Shown here: positions 34,496-42,680 of the stretch, one piece after another
How positions within the stretch are numbered: position 1 is the first letter of the stretch
Layout of the letters: each line of letters begins with the position of its first letter
From: Tepidibacillus_B infernus
GTDB lineage: Bacteria; Bacillota; Bacilli; Tepidibacillales; Tepidibacillaceae
Assembly: GCF_048898065.1 (NCBI RefSeq)
Contig: NZ_JBLWFI010000001.1
Location: 2,038,155 to 2,102,154, forward strand
Length of the DNA: 64,000 nt
Direction: 5' to 3'
Translations under genes and position numbers: made by a program
Notes under the pieces: model-generated
Databases searched by the model: none
Seen by the model: only the letters and a program-made list of their open reading frames with translations
Told to the model about the DNA's origin: nothing

Positions 34496-35496
34496 CACTA
34501 GCGTTGCATTAATTAAATCTGATGATTCAAAATAATAGCAATCTTCAAAAATTATATGTCCATACAACAAAAAAATCCTTTACAATGGAAGTACAGGTGA
34601 TTCCTGTCCAAATCCAATAGTAAAGGAATTCATGTTATGGACAAGAATACACTAATTTCGTCATTTGGTAAATGGGTTTCACCCATAAATTTTAAAAAAA
34701 TTTTTGAACATGTTGAAAATGGTAAACAAGATTACTACATCAAGAAACTTACAACAGAGGCTTTTATTAAACTTCTGCTTTTTGCTCAGCTGCATGAAAC
34801 CGAGAGTTTACAAGCCATGAGTGATGCACTACTTAATGTGTTTGACCGCGGGTATGTTGACTATGAACGTTTTAATCGAATGACAGATGATGGTTACTTC
34901 TTTGTATCAAGGCTAAAGAAAAATGCCGTCATACGAGAAATCGAACGTTTTACTCTTCCCGAAGGTAGCAAGGTTTTAGCTGATAAAATGGTCTACATCG
35001 GGACACCACAAAAACGGGCAGAAAATATCTTTCGCCTTCTTGAGGTGATCGATACAAAGGGGAATAACCTTCGGTTAATCACGAACCGATTTGATTTGAG
35101 CGCCGAAGAAATCAGTGAAATTTACCGATCACGCTGGACAATTGAACTATTCTTTTAATGGCTCAAGCAGCATGTTGAGATCAAACATTTTTATGGAATG
35201 AGTGAAACGGCAATACAAAATCAAATCTACTTAGCACTAATTACTTATTGCTTAAATGTTCTCGTGCAACTTGAGATGAAGAGTAAGAAATCTTTACTTC
35301 AAATCACTCGCTGGTTAAAGGCTGCGATTTGTAAGCCAGCATATATTTGGTTACGTCGGTTTGACGAACGATCTAGCACATAAATAAAAGCATGATTCCT
35401 GTCACTCCAGTATTTAAATGTATATATTTACCAAATGGACAGAATCACCTTTTCTTTTTTACTGAAAATTTTGACTATATTTATGCAACGCTAGTG
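34496..35496 (+). mobile_element. IS4-family element, internally deleted, with 9-bp target duplication
   Basis: The ends CACTAGCGTTGCAT (34496) and its mirror ATGCAACGCTAGTG (ending 35496) are terminal inverted repeats. AATTCTGAT occurs directly on both sides (34487-34495 and 35497-35505), a clear 9-bp target duplication. The element is 1,001 bp, shorter than usual for the family, because of a deletion in its transposase gene. Confidence 0.92.
34637..35383 (+). pseudogene. IS4-family transposase, deleted and interrupted by a stop
   Basis: The N terminus MDKNTLISSFGKWVSPINF and the C-terminal IYRSRWTIELFF and LKQHVEIKHFYGMSETA are typical. Between MSDALL and FDRGYVDYERF about 120 residues, including the first catalytic Asp region, are missing in frame. 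The codon after IELFF is TAA (35156-35158), where relatives have Lys. The rest continues to 35383. No active protein can be made. Confidence 0.88.
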
Positions 35497-35630
35497 AATT
35501 CTGATTAAATAATATAACATTTTAGGATAAATGTCTTAGGGGTATGAAAATATATCCCATAAATGTTGCCATATTGTAAGAGTCAAACAGACCACACGGA
35601 AATAAAAAAATGGCAAAATAAAAGCAAAAA

Positions 35631-35656
35631 AGACCTACTACCTGCAGGTCTTTTTT
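35631..35656 (-). terminator. Terminator of the relBE-like remnant (copy 2)
   Basis: AGACCT and AGGTCT arms between A and T runs; on the minus strand it follows the remnant gene. It is nearly identical to the hairpin at 29683-29703. Confidence 0.7.
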
Positions 35657-35660
35657 CTTA

Positions 35661-35921
35661 GTGATTATTTATATACATCACCACGATTGTCAATTGTCAG
35701 AATATATACTCCTCCCACGACACAAATTCTGAGTTATTCTTTAGTTGGCGTTCTTCTTCTTCACTTAAATCGATTTCTTCTGGTTCCATTTCTAATATTT
35801 CATCTCAATCTGGACATTTATGAGTTAGGGACAGAAATTTCAGGTAATCATAAGCTGATTTTTTAGCAGATTCAGGAAGGTTTCGGATCAATTTAACTAA
35901 TTCATCATTATTAATTGTCAT
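35661..35921 (-). pseudogene. relBE-like toxin-antitoxin remnant, copy 2
   Basis: ATG 35921 with AAAGGGGG 8 bases upstream starts MTINNDELVKLIRNLPESAK, the N terminus of a DUF2281/RelB-like antitoxin. A TGA follows HKCPD where relatives have Trp, then the frame goes on through EEIDLSEEEERQLKNN to FVSWEEYIF and stops at 35697-35699. The last codons of a RelE-type toxin (VYILTIDNRGDVYK) follow in another frame, ending near 35661. So the antitoxin has a nonsense mutation and the toxin is all but deleted. Confidence 0.6.
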
Positions 35922-36037
35922 TATACAAACCCCCTTTAATTTTCTGTGTAAAAACAATTCTTTAGATAATATTATACTTTTTTAATCGATTTGATCTCAA
36001 CAACAATTTATTTTTTTAAAAAACCACCTGTTTAAAG

Positions 36038-36075
36038 AAAGAACCCTATCTTATAAAAAATAGATAAGGTTCTTT
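36038..36075. terminator. Bidirectional terminator
   Basis: AAAGAACC-CTATCT and AGATAAGGTTCTTT pair around an A-rich loop. It lies between two remnants, and no intact gene uses it clearly. Confidence 0.65.
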
Positions 36076-36077
36076 CC

Positions 36078-36314
36078 ATGTTCATGGTCTTATTTCTTTA
36101 TGCCATGAGCGATGAATACCACCAATCGTTAACTGAATTTCGTGTTGGGCACTAGTCAGATGTGGCGATTGACAGTATAGGGTTCGTTATTGCATTAGTA
36201 AGCTATTGGTTGTTTCAACTAAAGGTGAAAGGAGAATATCAAAATGGATTTAAAAATGCTCACGTTATTTTTGTTTCATGCTCTAGCTTCGGCAACGCAG
36301 GCATCTTCGAATAA
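36078..36314 (+). pseudogene. VanZ-family remnant 2
   Basis: ATG 36078 gives MFMVLFLYAMSDEYHQSLTE, then FRVGH and a TAG where relatives have Trp, then SDVAIDSIGFVIALVSYWLF. This is the C-terminal half of a VanZ-like membrane protein with one nonsense codon. The frame ends at TAA 36312-36314, touching the convergent protease gene. Confidence 0.7.
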
Positions 36315-38591
36315 TTATTTCACTGGAACCATTACTTCATTTCTATTTTTAATTTCAATTGGTTCCAAAATTCTAAACTCATTTAAGATGTCTTCATATA
36401 AATTACCAGCGTATTTAGGAATATTGATGGTTACCACAACTGCATAATCAATTCTATTACTACTACCATTCCTACCCATTCCATGTAATACTAAAAATGG
36501 TCTCTCTAAGGAGTTAACTTTCATACGTTTCCATTTTTTGACGACAGTATCCCATTTTAAGTCATTTCTTCTTGCAAGCTCAGTTTGATAACGTTCAGGT
36601 GAATTAGTAGCTGGTAAACTACTTTTTTTATACCCTTCATTTAACAGCTCTTGAATTTTAATTTTATCCAGATCAATATTTAGGATTTTACTCTTATTGC
36701 CTTTTGTAAATTTATATTTCTTACTATGTGGATAGAAAGTATCCTCTATTGCCGATTCTGTATAATCTTCAATATGTAATGGGTTTACTTTTGATAAAGT
36801 TACAATTGTCCAAGAAAAATGTACATCTGATGAAATAGATATATTTAAAGGTAATGGTATTGGAAGTTTTGCTAAACCAGTAGGGTTCATCGAATTAGAA
36901 TAGATAATGTGTACGCGATTTCGATCGCACCTTAGGATATCGTCTACGCTTTGATCAATTATTCCATAACCAATTTGTTCATCTACTAGATTTGGGTTTT
37001 TAGCAGAATGTATTAATAGCGCTCTAGCAACTAATGGAGTGAAACGATTACATCTTCCTATTATTTCTGCTGCTTTACTTGCAATTATCGGAGCTGAAAA
37101 GCTCGTACCAGCTGAAAGTAGTTTTGTTTTATCATCTGCAAAATTTAATAAATGAATAGGGAATCGACTATCTCCACCAAACGCACAAAGATCAGGTTTT
37201 ACCTTGCACCCTTCTCTACCCCCACCTACGCAGCTATAACTTGCTCTTTTCCAATTTGTAGACTCGTAATCATAAGTATAAGCACCTACTCCAAGTCCAT
37301 TAACTAGGTCTGCAGGGGATTGTATTCTATTATAAGGCGAAGGTCTTTCTCCATCATTTCCAACTGCAACCACAAAAAGTTTCCGATAGTTCCATGCCAA
37401 TGTATCTAATGAATATGTAAATCTAGAAATTTCATCATCGAATATTGGACCAACAGGACCAAATGATAAATTATAAACATCAATATCATGTCTAGTCGGG
37501 ACTACTTCTTCAATTAAATCAATAGCTTCATATAGATCTAAATCTGTTGGGTCACTCAATGGTAATACGCGAAAACTTTCCACAAAAACAACTGGATCTT
37601 CAATCCGGTTATTTGCCTCATATTGATTTAAATCTCCATATAGGGCTACACCAGCTACAGCTGTACCATGTTCTATACCTTCTTTAATTGCGACAGTATT
37701 TACAGATTTATTCTCTTTACTATATTTTGTTAAAAAAGGATGCGACGAATTAATCCCACCATCGAAAATCCCCAATTTTATTTGGGAAATCGCTTTTCCT
37801 ATAGGGGGTAATAATAAATTGGTATCATTCGTTGAACCTCTTAGAGAAGGGAAAAAATTTAATCTTAAAGGATGAACAGTTCTCAAAGGATTAAAATCAG
37901 CAATATTTTTTATAACTTTAATATCCACCACTGCGCTAACAAACGTCGGCCCATCATCATACTCCCTTATTTTTATTGTGTTCTCTTGTACCCCTTGGTT
38001 TAACAGGTTTTCCTTAAATTTCCCAACCATTACATCATTTTCTTCATTATATGGGTGGAGTACAAATTCAACGGCCCCTTCCCTCCAATCATCATCAAAG
38101 CCCTGAATTACTTCGCTAACATCCAATAAGGAAAATTCTTCAATTTTCCTTATATCATTTTTAAAACTATCCGACAACAAAGCCTCGTCAGATGAAAGAA
38201 TTTTATCAAATGAAGATAAACCCTCTTGATCAATTTTAACAAAGTGCATTTTACTATACTTCAATTCATCGTCTTTTTGAAATACCCATCTTCTTGATCC
38301 GATATTTTGCAATTGAGTTTGTCTAAATAGGGTTTCAGGTGTATATGATTTTGCAAGAAACTTTTCATTTAGCCTTAAAGTAATAACAACTTCTTTCATT
38401 CTTTTTTCTTCTGGAATTTTTTCTATTCGCAACTTTACCTCTTCTACTTGTTTTTTAACTCTATTTTTTGCTTCATTGTAACTTCTTGGATATACCGTTT
38501 CTCCTCCCCCATATGATTTCTGAATAGGTTCAATCATCTTTTCACCATTGCCTATTATCGGCATATAATCCTGTTTTGACCTGTCAGACAT
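36315..38591 (-). CDS. ietS: Subtilisin-like (S8) protease, probable IetS
   Basis: I use ATG 38591 (MSDRSKQDYMPIIGNG), 6 bases after AAGGGGGGAG. About 758 residues. The catalytic triad is complete: Asp277 in LGIFDGGINSSHPF, His308 in EHGTAVAGVALYGD, Ser497 in SAGTSFSAPIIAS. The first 250 residues and the last 170 have no family I can name, and there is no signal peptide, so it is a cytoplasmic S8 enzyme. It follows an AAA ATPase gene by 22 bp on the same strand. That pair matches IetAS, reported as a plasmid-stability toxin-antitoxin and later as an anti-phage system. The identification is by architecture and gene order. Confidence 0.8.
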   Translation of the reverse strand: MSDRSKQDYMPIIGNGEKMIEPIQKSYGGGETVYPRSYNEAKNRVKKQVEEVKLRIEKIPEEKRMKEVVITLRLNEKFLAKSYTPETLFRQTQLQNIGSRRWVFQKDDELKYSKMHFVKIDQEGLSSFDKILSSDEALLSDSFKNDIRKIEEFSLLDVSEVIQGFDDDWREGAVEFVLHPYNEENDVMVGKFKENLLNQGVQENTIKIREYDDGPTFVSAVVDIKVIKNIADFNPLRTVHPLRLNFFPSLRGSTNDTNLLLPPIGKAISQIKLGIFDGGINSSHPFLTKYSKENKSVNTVAIKEGIEHGTAVAGVALYGDLNQYEANNRIEDPVVFVESFRVLPLSDPTDLDLYEAIDLIEEVVPTRHDIDVYNLSFGPVGPIFDDEISRFTYSLDTLAWNYRKLFVVAVGNDGERPSPYNRIQSPADLVNGLGVGAYTYDYESTNWKRASYSCVGGGREGCKVKPDLCAFGGDSRFPIHLLNFADDKTKLLSAGTSFSAPIIASKAAEIIGRCNRFTPLVARALLIHSAKNPNLVDEQIGYGIIDQSVDDILRCDRNRVHIIYSNSMNPTGLAKLPIPLPLNISISSDVHFSWTIVTLSKVNPLHIEDYTESAIEDTFYPHSKKYKFTKGNKSKILNIDLDKIKIQELLNEGYKKSSLPATNSPERYQTELARRNDLKWDTVVKKWKRMKVNSLERPFLVLHGMGRNGSSNRIDYAVVVTINIPKYAGNLYEDILNEFRILEPIEIKNRNEVMVPVK

Positions 38592-38613
38592 AACATTCTC
38601 CCCCCTTAACACT

Positions 38614-39723
38614 TTATTTAATACTTGACTTTAGATGATGATTCACTGTTGAAACACTAATACCTAATAAATTAGCAATCTTCGCTTGGGATATTTTCCC
38701 TTCATAAATTTCCTTTAATGCAAAAATTAAAATTTTATTAAAGTTTGAACGGTCATCATTATTCACTTCTCTTAATTTTTCAATTAGTACCTTTATGGGA
38801 TCGGAACCATTAATGATAGTTTGACGAAGTACATATTGACTGATTTGTTTAATATCCGACGGACTAACATGATTAAACGCTTTAGCTATCGCTTTTATAA
38901 TTATATCTTGAATTTCTATAGTTCCTTTGTTCATATTTAATTTCCATAACTTAAATCTTTGTTCTTCACCTGGTAATGGTATTTCAATTTTTAAATCAAA
39001 TCTTCTCCAAATTGCCTTATCCAAGAATTCATGATGATTGGTTGCCCCAATTATAATTGAATGAGTTGGCCATTCTTCTAATTCCTTTAGTAGCACATTA
39101 ACAATTCTTTTTAATTCCCCTAAGTCAGTTGGATCATCTCTTCTTTTTGCCACTGCATCGAATTCATCAAGGAGAAGTACCGATGGATTGTTTTTCCCAT
39201 AATCTAGAACTTTCTTCAGGTTCTGCCCGGTTTTACCTAAATAGCTTGATATTGCAGACGATAAATCTAACGTTATTAAAGGCAATGATAAACTATGGGC
39301 TATAAACTTGGATAATAAAGTTTTCCCAACTCCTGGTGGTCCATAAAACAAAATACTATTAGGTGGTTTTAAATCATTAGCTATTAATTTTGAAATTTGT
39401 TTTCTTTCCGCTAAAAATTGTTTAATTAATCGTTCTACATGGTTATCTAAAACAACAATTTCATCAAATGTTGTTGAGTCGTTAACATTTACTAATGACA
39501 TAAAAGATTCATTGTCAACCGGGGGAGGTGTAATACCTATTGACCTAGTGAGCGGCGCCCCAGCGCTATATGTAGAAATAATTTCTGCTAATTCCATCGA
39601 TAATTTTGGGTCATCCTCTTTTATTTTTCTAATTATTGAAAGAGCAGACATTTCAACAGTTCTTATATCTCCTTCTAAAGAAGCCCGAATCAAGGATGGT
39701 AATTGTTTATAAACCGCATTCAT
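38614..39723 (-). CDS. ietA: AAA ATPase, probable IetA, with C-terminal helix-turn-helix
   Basis: I use ATG 39723, 8 bases after AAAGGTG. About 369 residues: a helical N-terminal part (1-65), Walker A FYGPPGVGKT (128-135), Walker B LLLDEFDAVAKRRD, sensor 1 IIGATNHHEF and arginine finger region DKAIWRRFDL. The last 25 residues, SQAKIANLLGISVSTVNHHL, look like a helix-turn-helix, unusual for a plain AAA enzyme. It probably restrains or presents substrates to the protease downstream. TCGAAT repeats lie around its own promoter, so it may regulate itself. Confidence 0.8.
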   Translation of the reverse strand: MNAVYKQLPSLIRASLEGDIRTVEMSALSIIRKIKEDDPKLSMELAEIISTYSAGAPLTRSIGITPPPVDNESFMSLVNVNDSTTFDEIVVLDNHVERLIKQFLAERKQISKLIANDLKPPNSILFYGPPGVGKTLLSKFIAHSLSLPLITLDLSSAISSYLGKTGQNLKKVLDYGKNNPSVLLLDEFDAVAKRRDDPTDLGELKRIVNVLLKELEEWPTHSIIIGATNHHEFLDKAIWRRFDLKIEIPLPGEEQRFKLWKLNMNKGTIEIQDIIIKAIAKAFNHVSPSDIKQISQYVLRQTIINGSDPIKVLIEKLREVNNDDRSNFNKILIFALKEIYEGKISQAKIANLLGISVSTVNHHLKSSIK

Positions 39724-39830
39724 TCGATACACACCTTTCATATTTACTTATCGAATAATAATATTATAAATATTACCACCTTTTTTAGTCAATATTATTC
39801 GAATATAACAGCAAACATAACTTTATCGAA
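39722..39830 (-). promoter_or_regulatory. TCGAAT repeats in the ietA promoter region
   Basis: TCGAATAAT (39751-39759) and ATTATTCGA (39794-39802) form an inverted repeat. Further TCGAAT copies lie at 39824-39830 and directly before the start codon (39722-39729). Four copies in 110 bases in front of a gene that encodes a helix-turn-helix suggest operators. Confidence 0.45.
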
Positions 39831-39863
39831 TGGAAATTTCCTTTAATAAACATAAATCTAAAC

Positions 39864-39900
39864 TTAAAAAACCTCCTAGGAATAACATAATCCAAGGAGG
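39864..39900 (-). terminator. Terminator of the hut operon
   Basis: On the minus strand CCTCCTTGGA and TCCTAGGAGG pair with one mismatch and are followed by TTTTTTAAG. It lies about 60 bases after the yjiH stop. Confidence 0.8.
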
Positions 39901-39960
39901 ACTTAACTTATTAGTTAACTCACAATAACTGCATAAATACAATAATACTTGACCAAGTCA

Positions 39961-41304
39961 TTATAGCAGTAAATATGCAATCGGTGCTGTAATAACAATC
40001 GTTAGAATCGTTCTTTCTATCCAGATTACTAATAACTTAAGAATGCTGATGGGGATATCGGTCGACAAAATAACCGGCACGACGGCTGAAAAAAAGATAA
40101 TAGCTGAAACACTAACCACACCAATAACAAATTTCGTTATTAATGTTGCTTCTGTAACTAATAAAGCAGGTAAAAACATTTCTGCAATTTCCATTGAAGC
40201 TGCTTTAGCAGCTAAAAATGGTTCAGGCAAACGAACAAGCCATGTAAAAGGATAAAAAATATAGCCAAGAATATCAAATACCGGAGTATATTCTGCGAGT
40301 ACTAATCCTAATAAACCTATGGACATGATTGAAGGAAGGATTGCCATTGTCATCACTAATCCGTCTTTTAAGTTCATCCAAATATTTAATAATAGATTAG
40401 GTGCTTGTTCGGCCACATTCATTGCTTCCTTCCAAGCTACTTTTAAGCGATCCTTTTGAAATTTTTCTTCTGGCTGACCATCAATATCGTTATAATAACC
40501 ATCACTCATTTTACTTAACGGCCATAAACGAACTGTAATGACTGTTACTAAAAACGTTACAATAAGTGTAACCCAGAAATAAATATTCCAAATGTCCATT
40601 AATCCAAGTGTTTTGGCTACAACAACCATAAATGTTGCCGAAACAGTCGAAAAACCAGTTGCGATTATTGCAGCTTCTTTAATTGTGTATTTCCCTTCTT
40701 TAAATACCCTGTTCGTAATTAACAGTCCAATTGAATAGCTTCCGACAAATGAGGCAACAGCATCAATCGCAGATCTTCCTGGTGTTTTCCATACAGGTCG
40801 CATAATAGGTTGCATGAGAACACCTATAAATTCTAATAACCCGTAACTAACGAGCATAGCTAGGAAAACTGCTCCAATCGGAACCAATATACCTACTGGA
40901 GTGACCAAACTATTAAATAGGAATGGTCCCATATCTGGTGTAAAAAGCCAAGCAGGGCCAAATTGAAAATTAATCATAAATGCTATAATTAAACCTAGGA
41001 TTTTAAAAAAGGATAATACAATATTTACCTTATCCTTTTTCCAAGTTCCTTTTACAAATGGATAAATAGCACCCGATGCAATTATGATTAACAAATAATA
41101 AGGTACCAGATTAGGAACAAGATCACGAACAAAAGTAACGAGATGATCAAGCATAATGGAAGATTTGCCATTGATCGTAATTGGAATAAAGAACATAAAA
41201 ATCCCAATTAAACTATAAACACTAAATTTTGCAATGTTTTTACTATTATTTGTCCTGATTTGTTTTATTTCAGGATTAACCGTTTCAATCTTACTCATAG
41301 ACAC
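39961..41304 (-). CDS. YjiH-like membrane protein with nucleoside-recognition gate domains
   Basis: 447 residues, about 11 membrane segments. The paired gate-like halves are seen around AIDAVASFVGSYSIGLLITN and AKAASMEIAEMFLPALLVTE. Such proteins often sit at the end of hut operons in Firmicutes, so it may transport histidine, urocanate or a breakdown product; this is context only. It is last in the operon, 96 bp after hutI with a hairpin between. Confidence 0.75.
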   Translation of the reverse strand: MSMSKIETVNPEIKQIRTNNSKNIAKFSVYSLIGIFMFFIPITINGKSSIMLDHLVTFVRDLVPNLVPYYLLIIIASGAIYPFVKGTWKKDKVNIVLSFFKILGLIIAFMINFQFGPAWLFTPDMGPFLFNSLVTPVGILVPIGAVFLAMLVSYGLLEFIGVLMQPIMRPVWKTPGRSAIDAVASFVGSYSIGLLITNRVFKEGKYTIKEAAIIATGFSTVSATFMVVVAKTLGLMDIWNIYFWVTLIVTFLVTVITVRLWPLSKMSDGYYNDIDGQPEEKFQKDRLKVAWKEAMNVAEQAPNLLLNIWMNLKDGLVMTMAILPSIMSIGLLGLVLAEYTPVFDILGYIFYPFTWLVRLPEPFLAAKAASMEIAEMFLPALLVTEATLITKFVIGVVSVSAIIFFSAVVPVILSTDIPISILKLLVIWIERTILTIVITAPIAYLLL

Positions 41305-41353
41305 ACCTCTTCTCTAAAATTTTAAATATTCAGACTATTATTTTTTGAAACTT

Positions 41354-41378
41354 CCCCTAGCAAAATTTTTACTAGGGG
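41354..41378 (-). other. Intercistronic hairpin between hutI and yjiH
   Basis: CCCCTAG and CTAGGGG form a 7-bp stem with an 11-base loop. No U run follows directly, so it may be an mRNA processing or partial termination site that lowers yjiH expression. Confidence 0.45.
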
Positions 41379-41400
41379 TTATAAGGCTTAAAGAGTATGT

Positions 41401-42669
41401 TTAAATAACTATTTTCCCTTCTTTTACAACTAAAACTCCACTTTTGATCACTGTATCAATATGATTCATTCCATACTGATAGGAAAGAAATAAATAATTC
41501 GGTACATTAAAAATAGCGATGTCTGCTTTCTTCCCTGGCTCTAGGCTACCAATTTCTTTAGCACGTCCGATGGCATAGGCGGCATTAATCGTTGTAGCCG
41601 TAATTGTTTCCTCAGGTGTCATCCCCATTTGTAGACATCCCAAATTCATTATAAATTGAAGTGAAAATGTAGGAGAAGAGCCCGGGTTCGCGTCGGTAGA
41701 TAAGGCAATTGGAATGCCACTATCAATCATCTTTCTTGCTGGAGCAAACTTGGCCATTAGGAAAAATGCCGTTCCTGGAAGAAGTACTCCTATTACTCCC
41801 TTTTCAGCCATCATTTTGATTCCTCTTTCAGACGCGTTTAATAGATGATCTGCTGAAATCGCTCCAACCTCTACCGCAAGTTCAGCCCCTCCATATGGTT
41901 CAATTTCATCAGCATGTATTTTGGGGATTAAACCAAACTGTTTTCCAGCCTCAAGAATGCGGCGGGATTGTTCAGGTGTAAAAACACCTTTCTCACAAAA
42001 AACATCATTAAATTCTGCTATTCGACTTTCAGCTACGGCAGGAATCATCTCCTGAATGATTTGATCTACAAAAAGATCCGGATTTGTTTTAAACATAGGT
42101 GATACAGCATGAGCACCCATAAATGTGGAGACAATATCGACTGCATGATCTTCATTTAATTGCTTTGCAACTTTTAATTGTTTTAATTCGTGCTCAAGAC
42201 TTAAACCGTATCCACTCTTTATTTCGACTGTTGTAACTCCGTTCAATAAAAATACATCTAACCGCTTTGCTGTTTCCATATAAAGCTGTTCGAAGCTAGA
42301 CTCTTGTGTTGCGCGTGTAGTAGCATGAATCCCTCCTCCCTCATTCATAATATCCATATAGGTTTTTCCTTGAAGTCTCATCACATACTCTTTTTCCCTT
42401 GAACCAGCATAGACGAGATGGGTATGCGGATCGATAAGTCCAGGTGTAACGATTTTATTTTCCGCTTTAATCACTTCAGCCTTATCTATTACCTCGTGAA
42501 ATTGTTGTCGTATATCTTCGTCCTTGCCTACCGCTAAAATTTTATTTTCTTGAACCAAAACGCTCCCATTTTCGATTACATAAAGATTCTTCATTTGCTC
42601 TTTTATCGCTGGTGTATCTGAATGACCTTGCAATGTAATTAACTGTGCTGCTTTTTTAATGTATAACAT
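41401..42669 (-). CDS. hutI: Imidazolonepropionase
   Basis: 422 residues, amidohydrolase family. The metal site H-x-H is in LIDPHTHLVYAGSREKEYVM; later ligands lie in KIHADEIEPYGGAELAVEVG and ALSTDANPGSSP. It hydrolyses 4-imidazolone-5-propionate to formiminoglutamate, third step of histidine breakdown. It starts 11 bp after the hutU stop. Confidence 0.95.
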   Translation of the reverse strand: MLYIKKAAQLITLQGHSDTPAIKEQMKNLYVIENGSVLVQENKILAVGKDEDIRQQFHEVIDKAEVIKAENKIVTPGLIDPHTHLVYAGSREKEYVMRLQGKTYMDIMNEGGGIHATTRATQESSFEQLYMETAKRLDVFLLNGVTTVEIKSGYGLSLEHELKQLKVAKQLNEDHAVDIVSTFMGAHAVSPMFKTNPDLFVDQIIQEMIPAVAESRIAEFNDVFCEKGVFTPEQSRRILEAGKQFGLIPKIHADEIEPYGGAELAVEVGAISADHLLNASERGIKMMAEKGVIGVLLPGTAFFLMAKFAPARKMIDSGIPIALSTDANPGSSPTFSLQFIMNLGCLQMGMTPEETITATTINAAYAIGRAKEIGSLEPGKKADIAIFNVPNYLFLSYQYGMNHIDTVIKSGVLVVKEGKIVI

Positions 42670-42680
42670 TTTATAACCCT

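Noticed and set aside
32940..34636. Riboswitch in front of the ECF transporter genes
   Set aside because: The spacers inside the operon are only 13-16 bp, and the region before the regulator holds only the short inverted repeat and the IS end.
34637..35383. Two small functional genes of 173 and 61 residues
   Set aside because: They are two parts of one IS4-type transposase separated by a single TAA, with a large internal deletion.
41354..41378. Full terminator ending the hut operon before yjiH
   Set aside because: The stem is good but no U run follows it. A better terminator lies after yjiH at 39864-39900.
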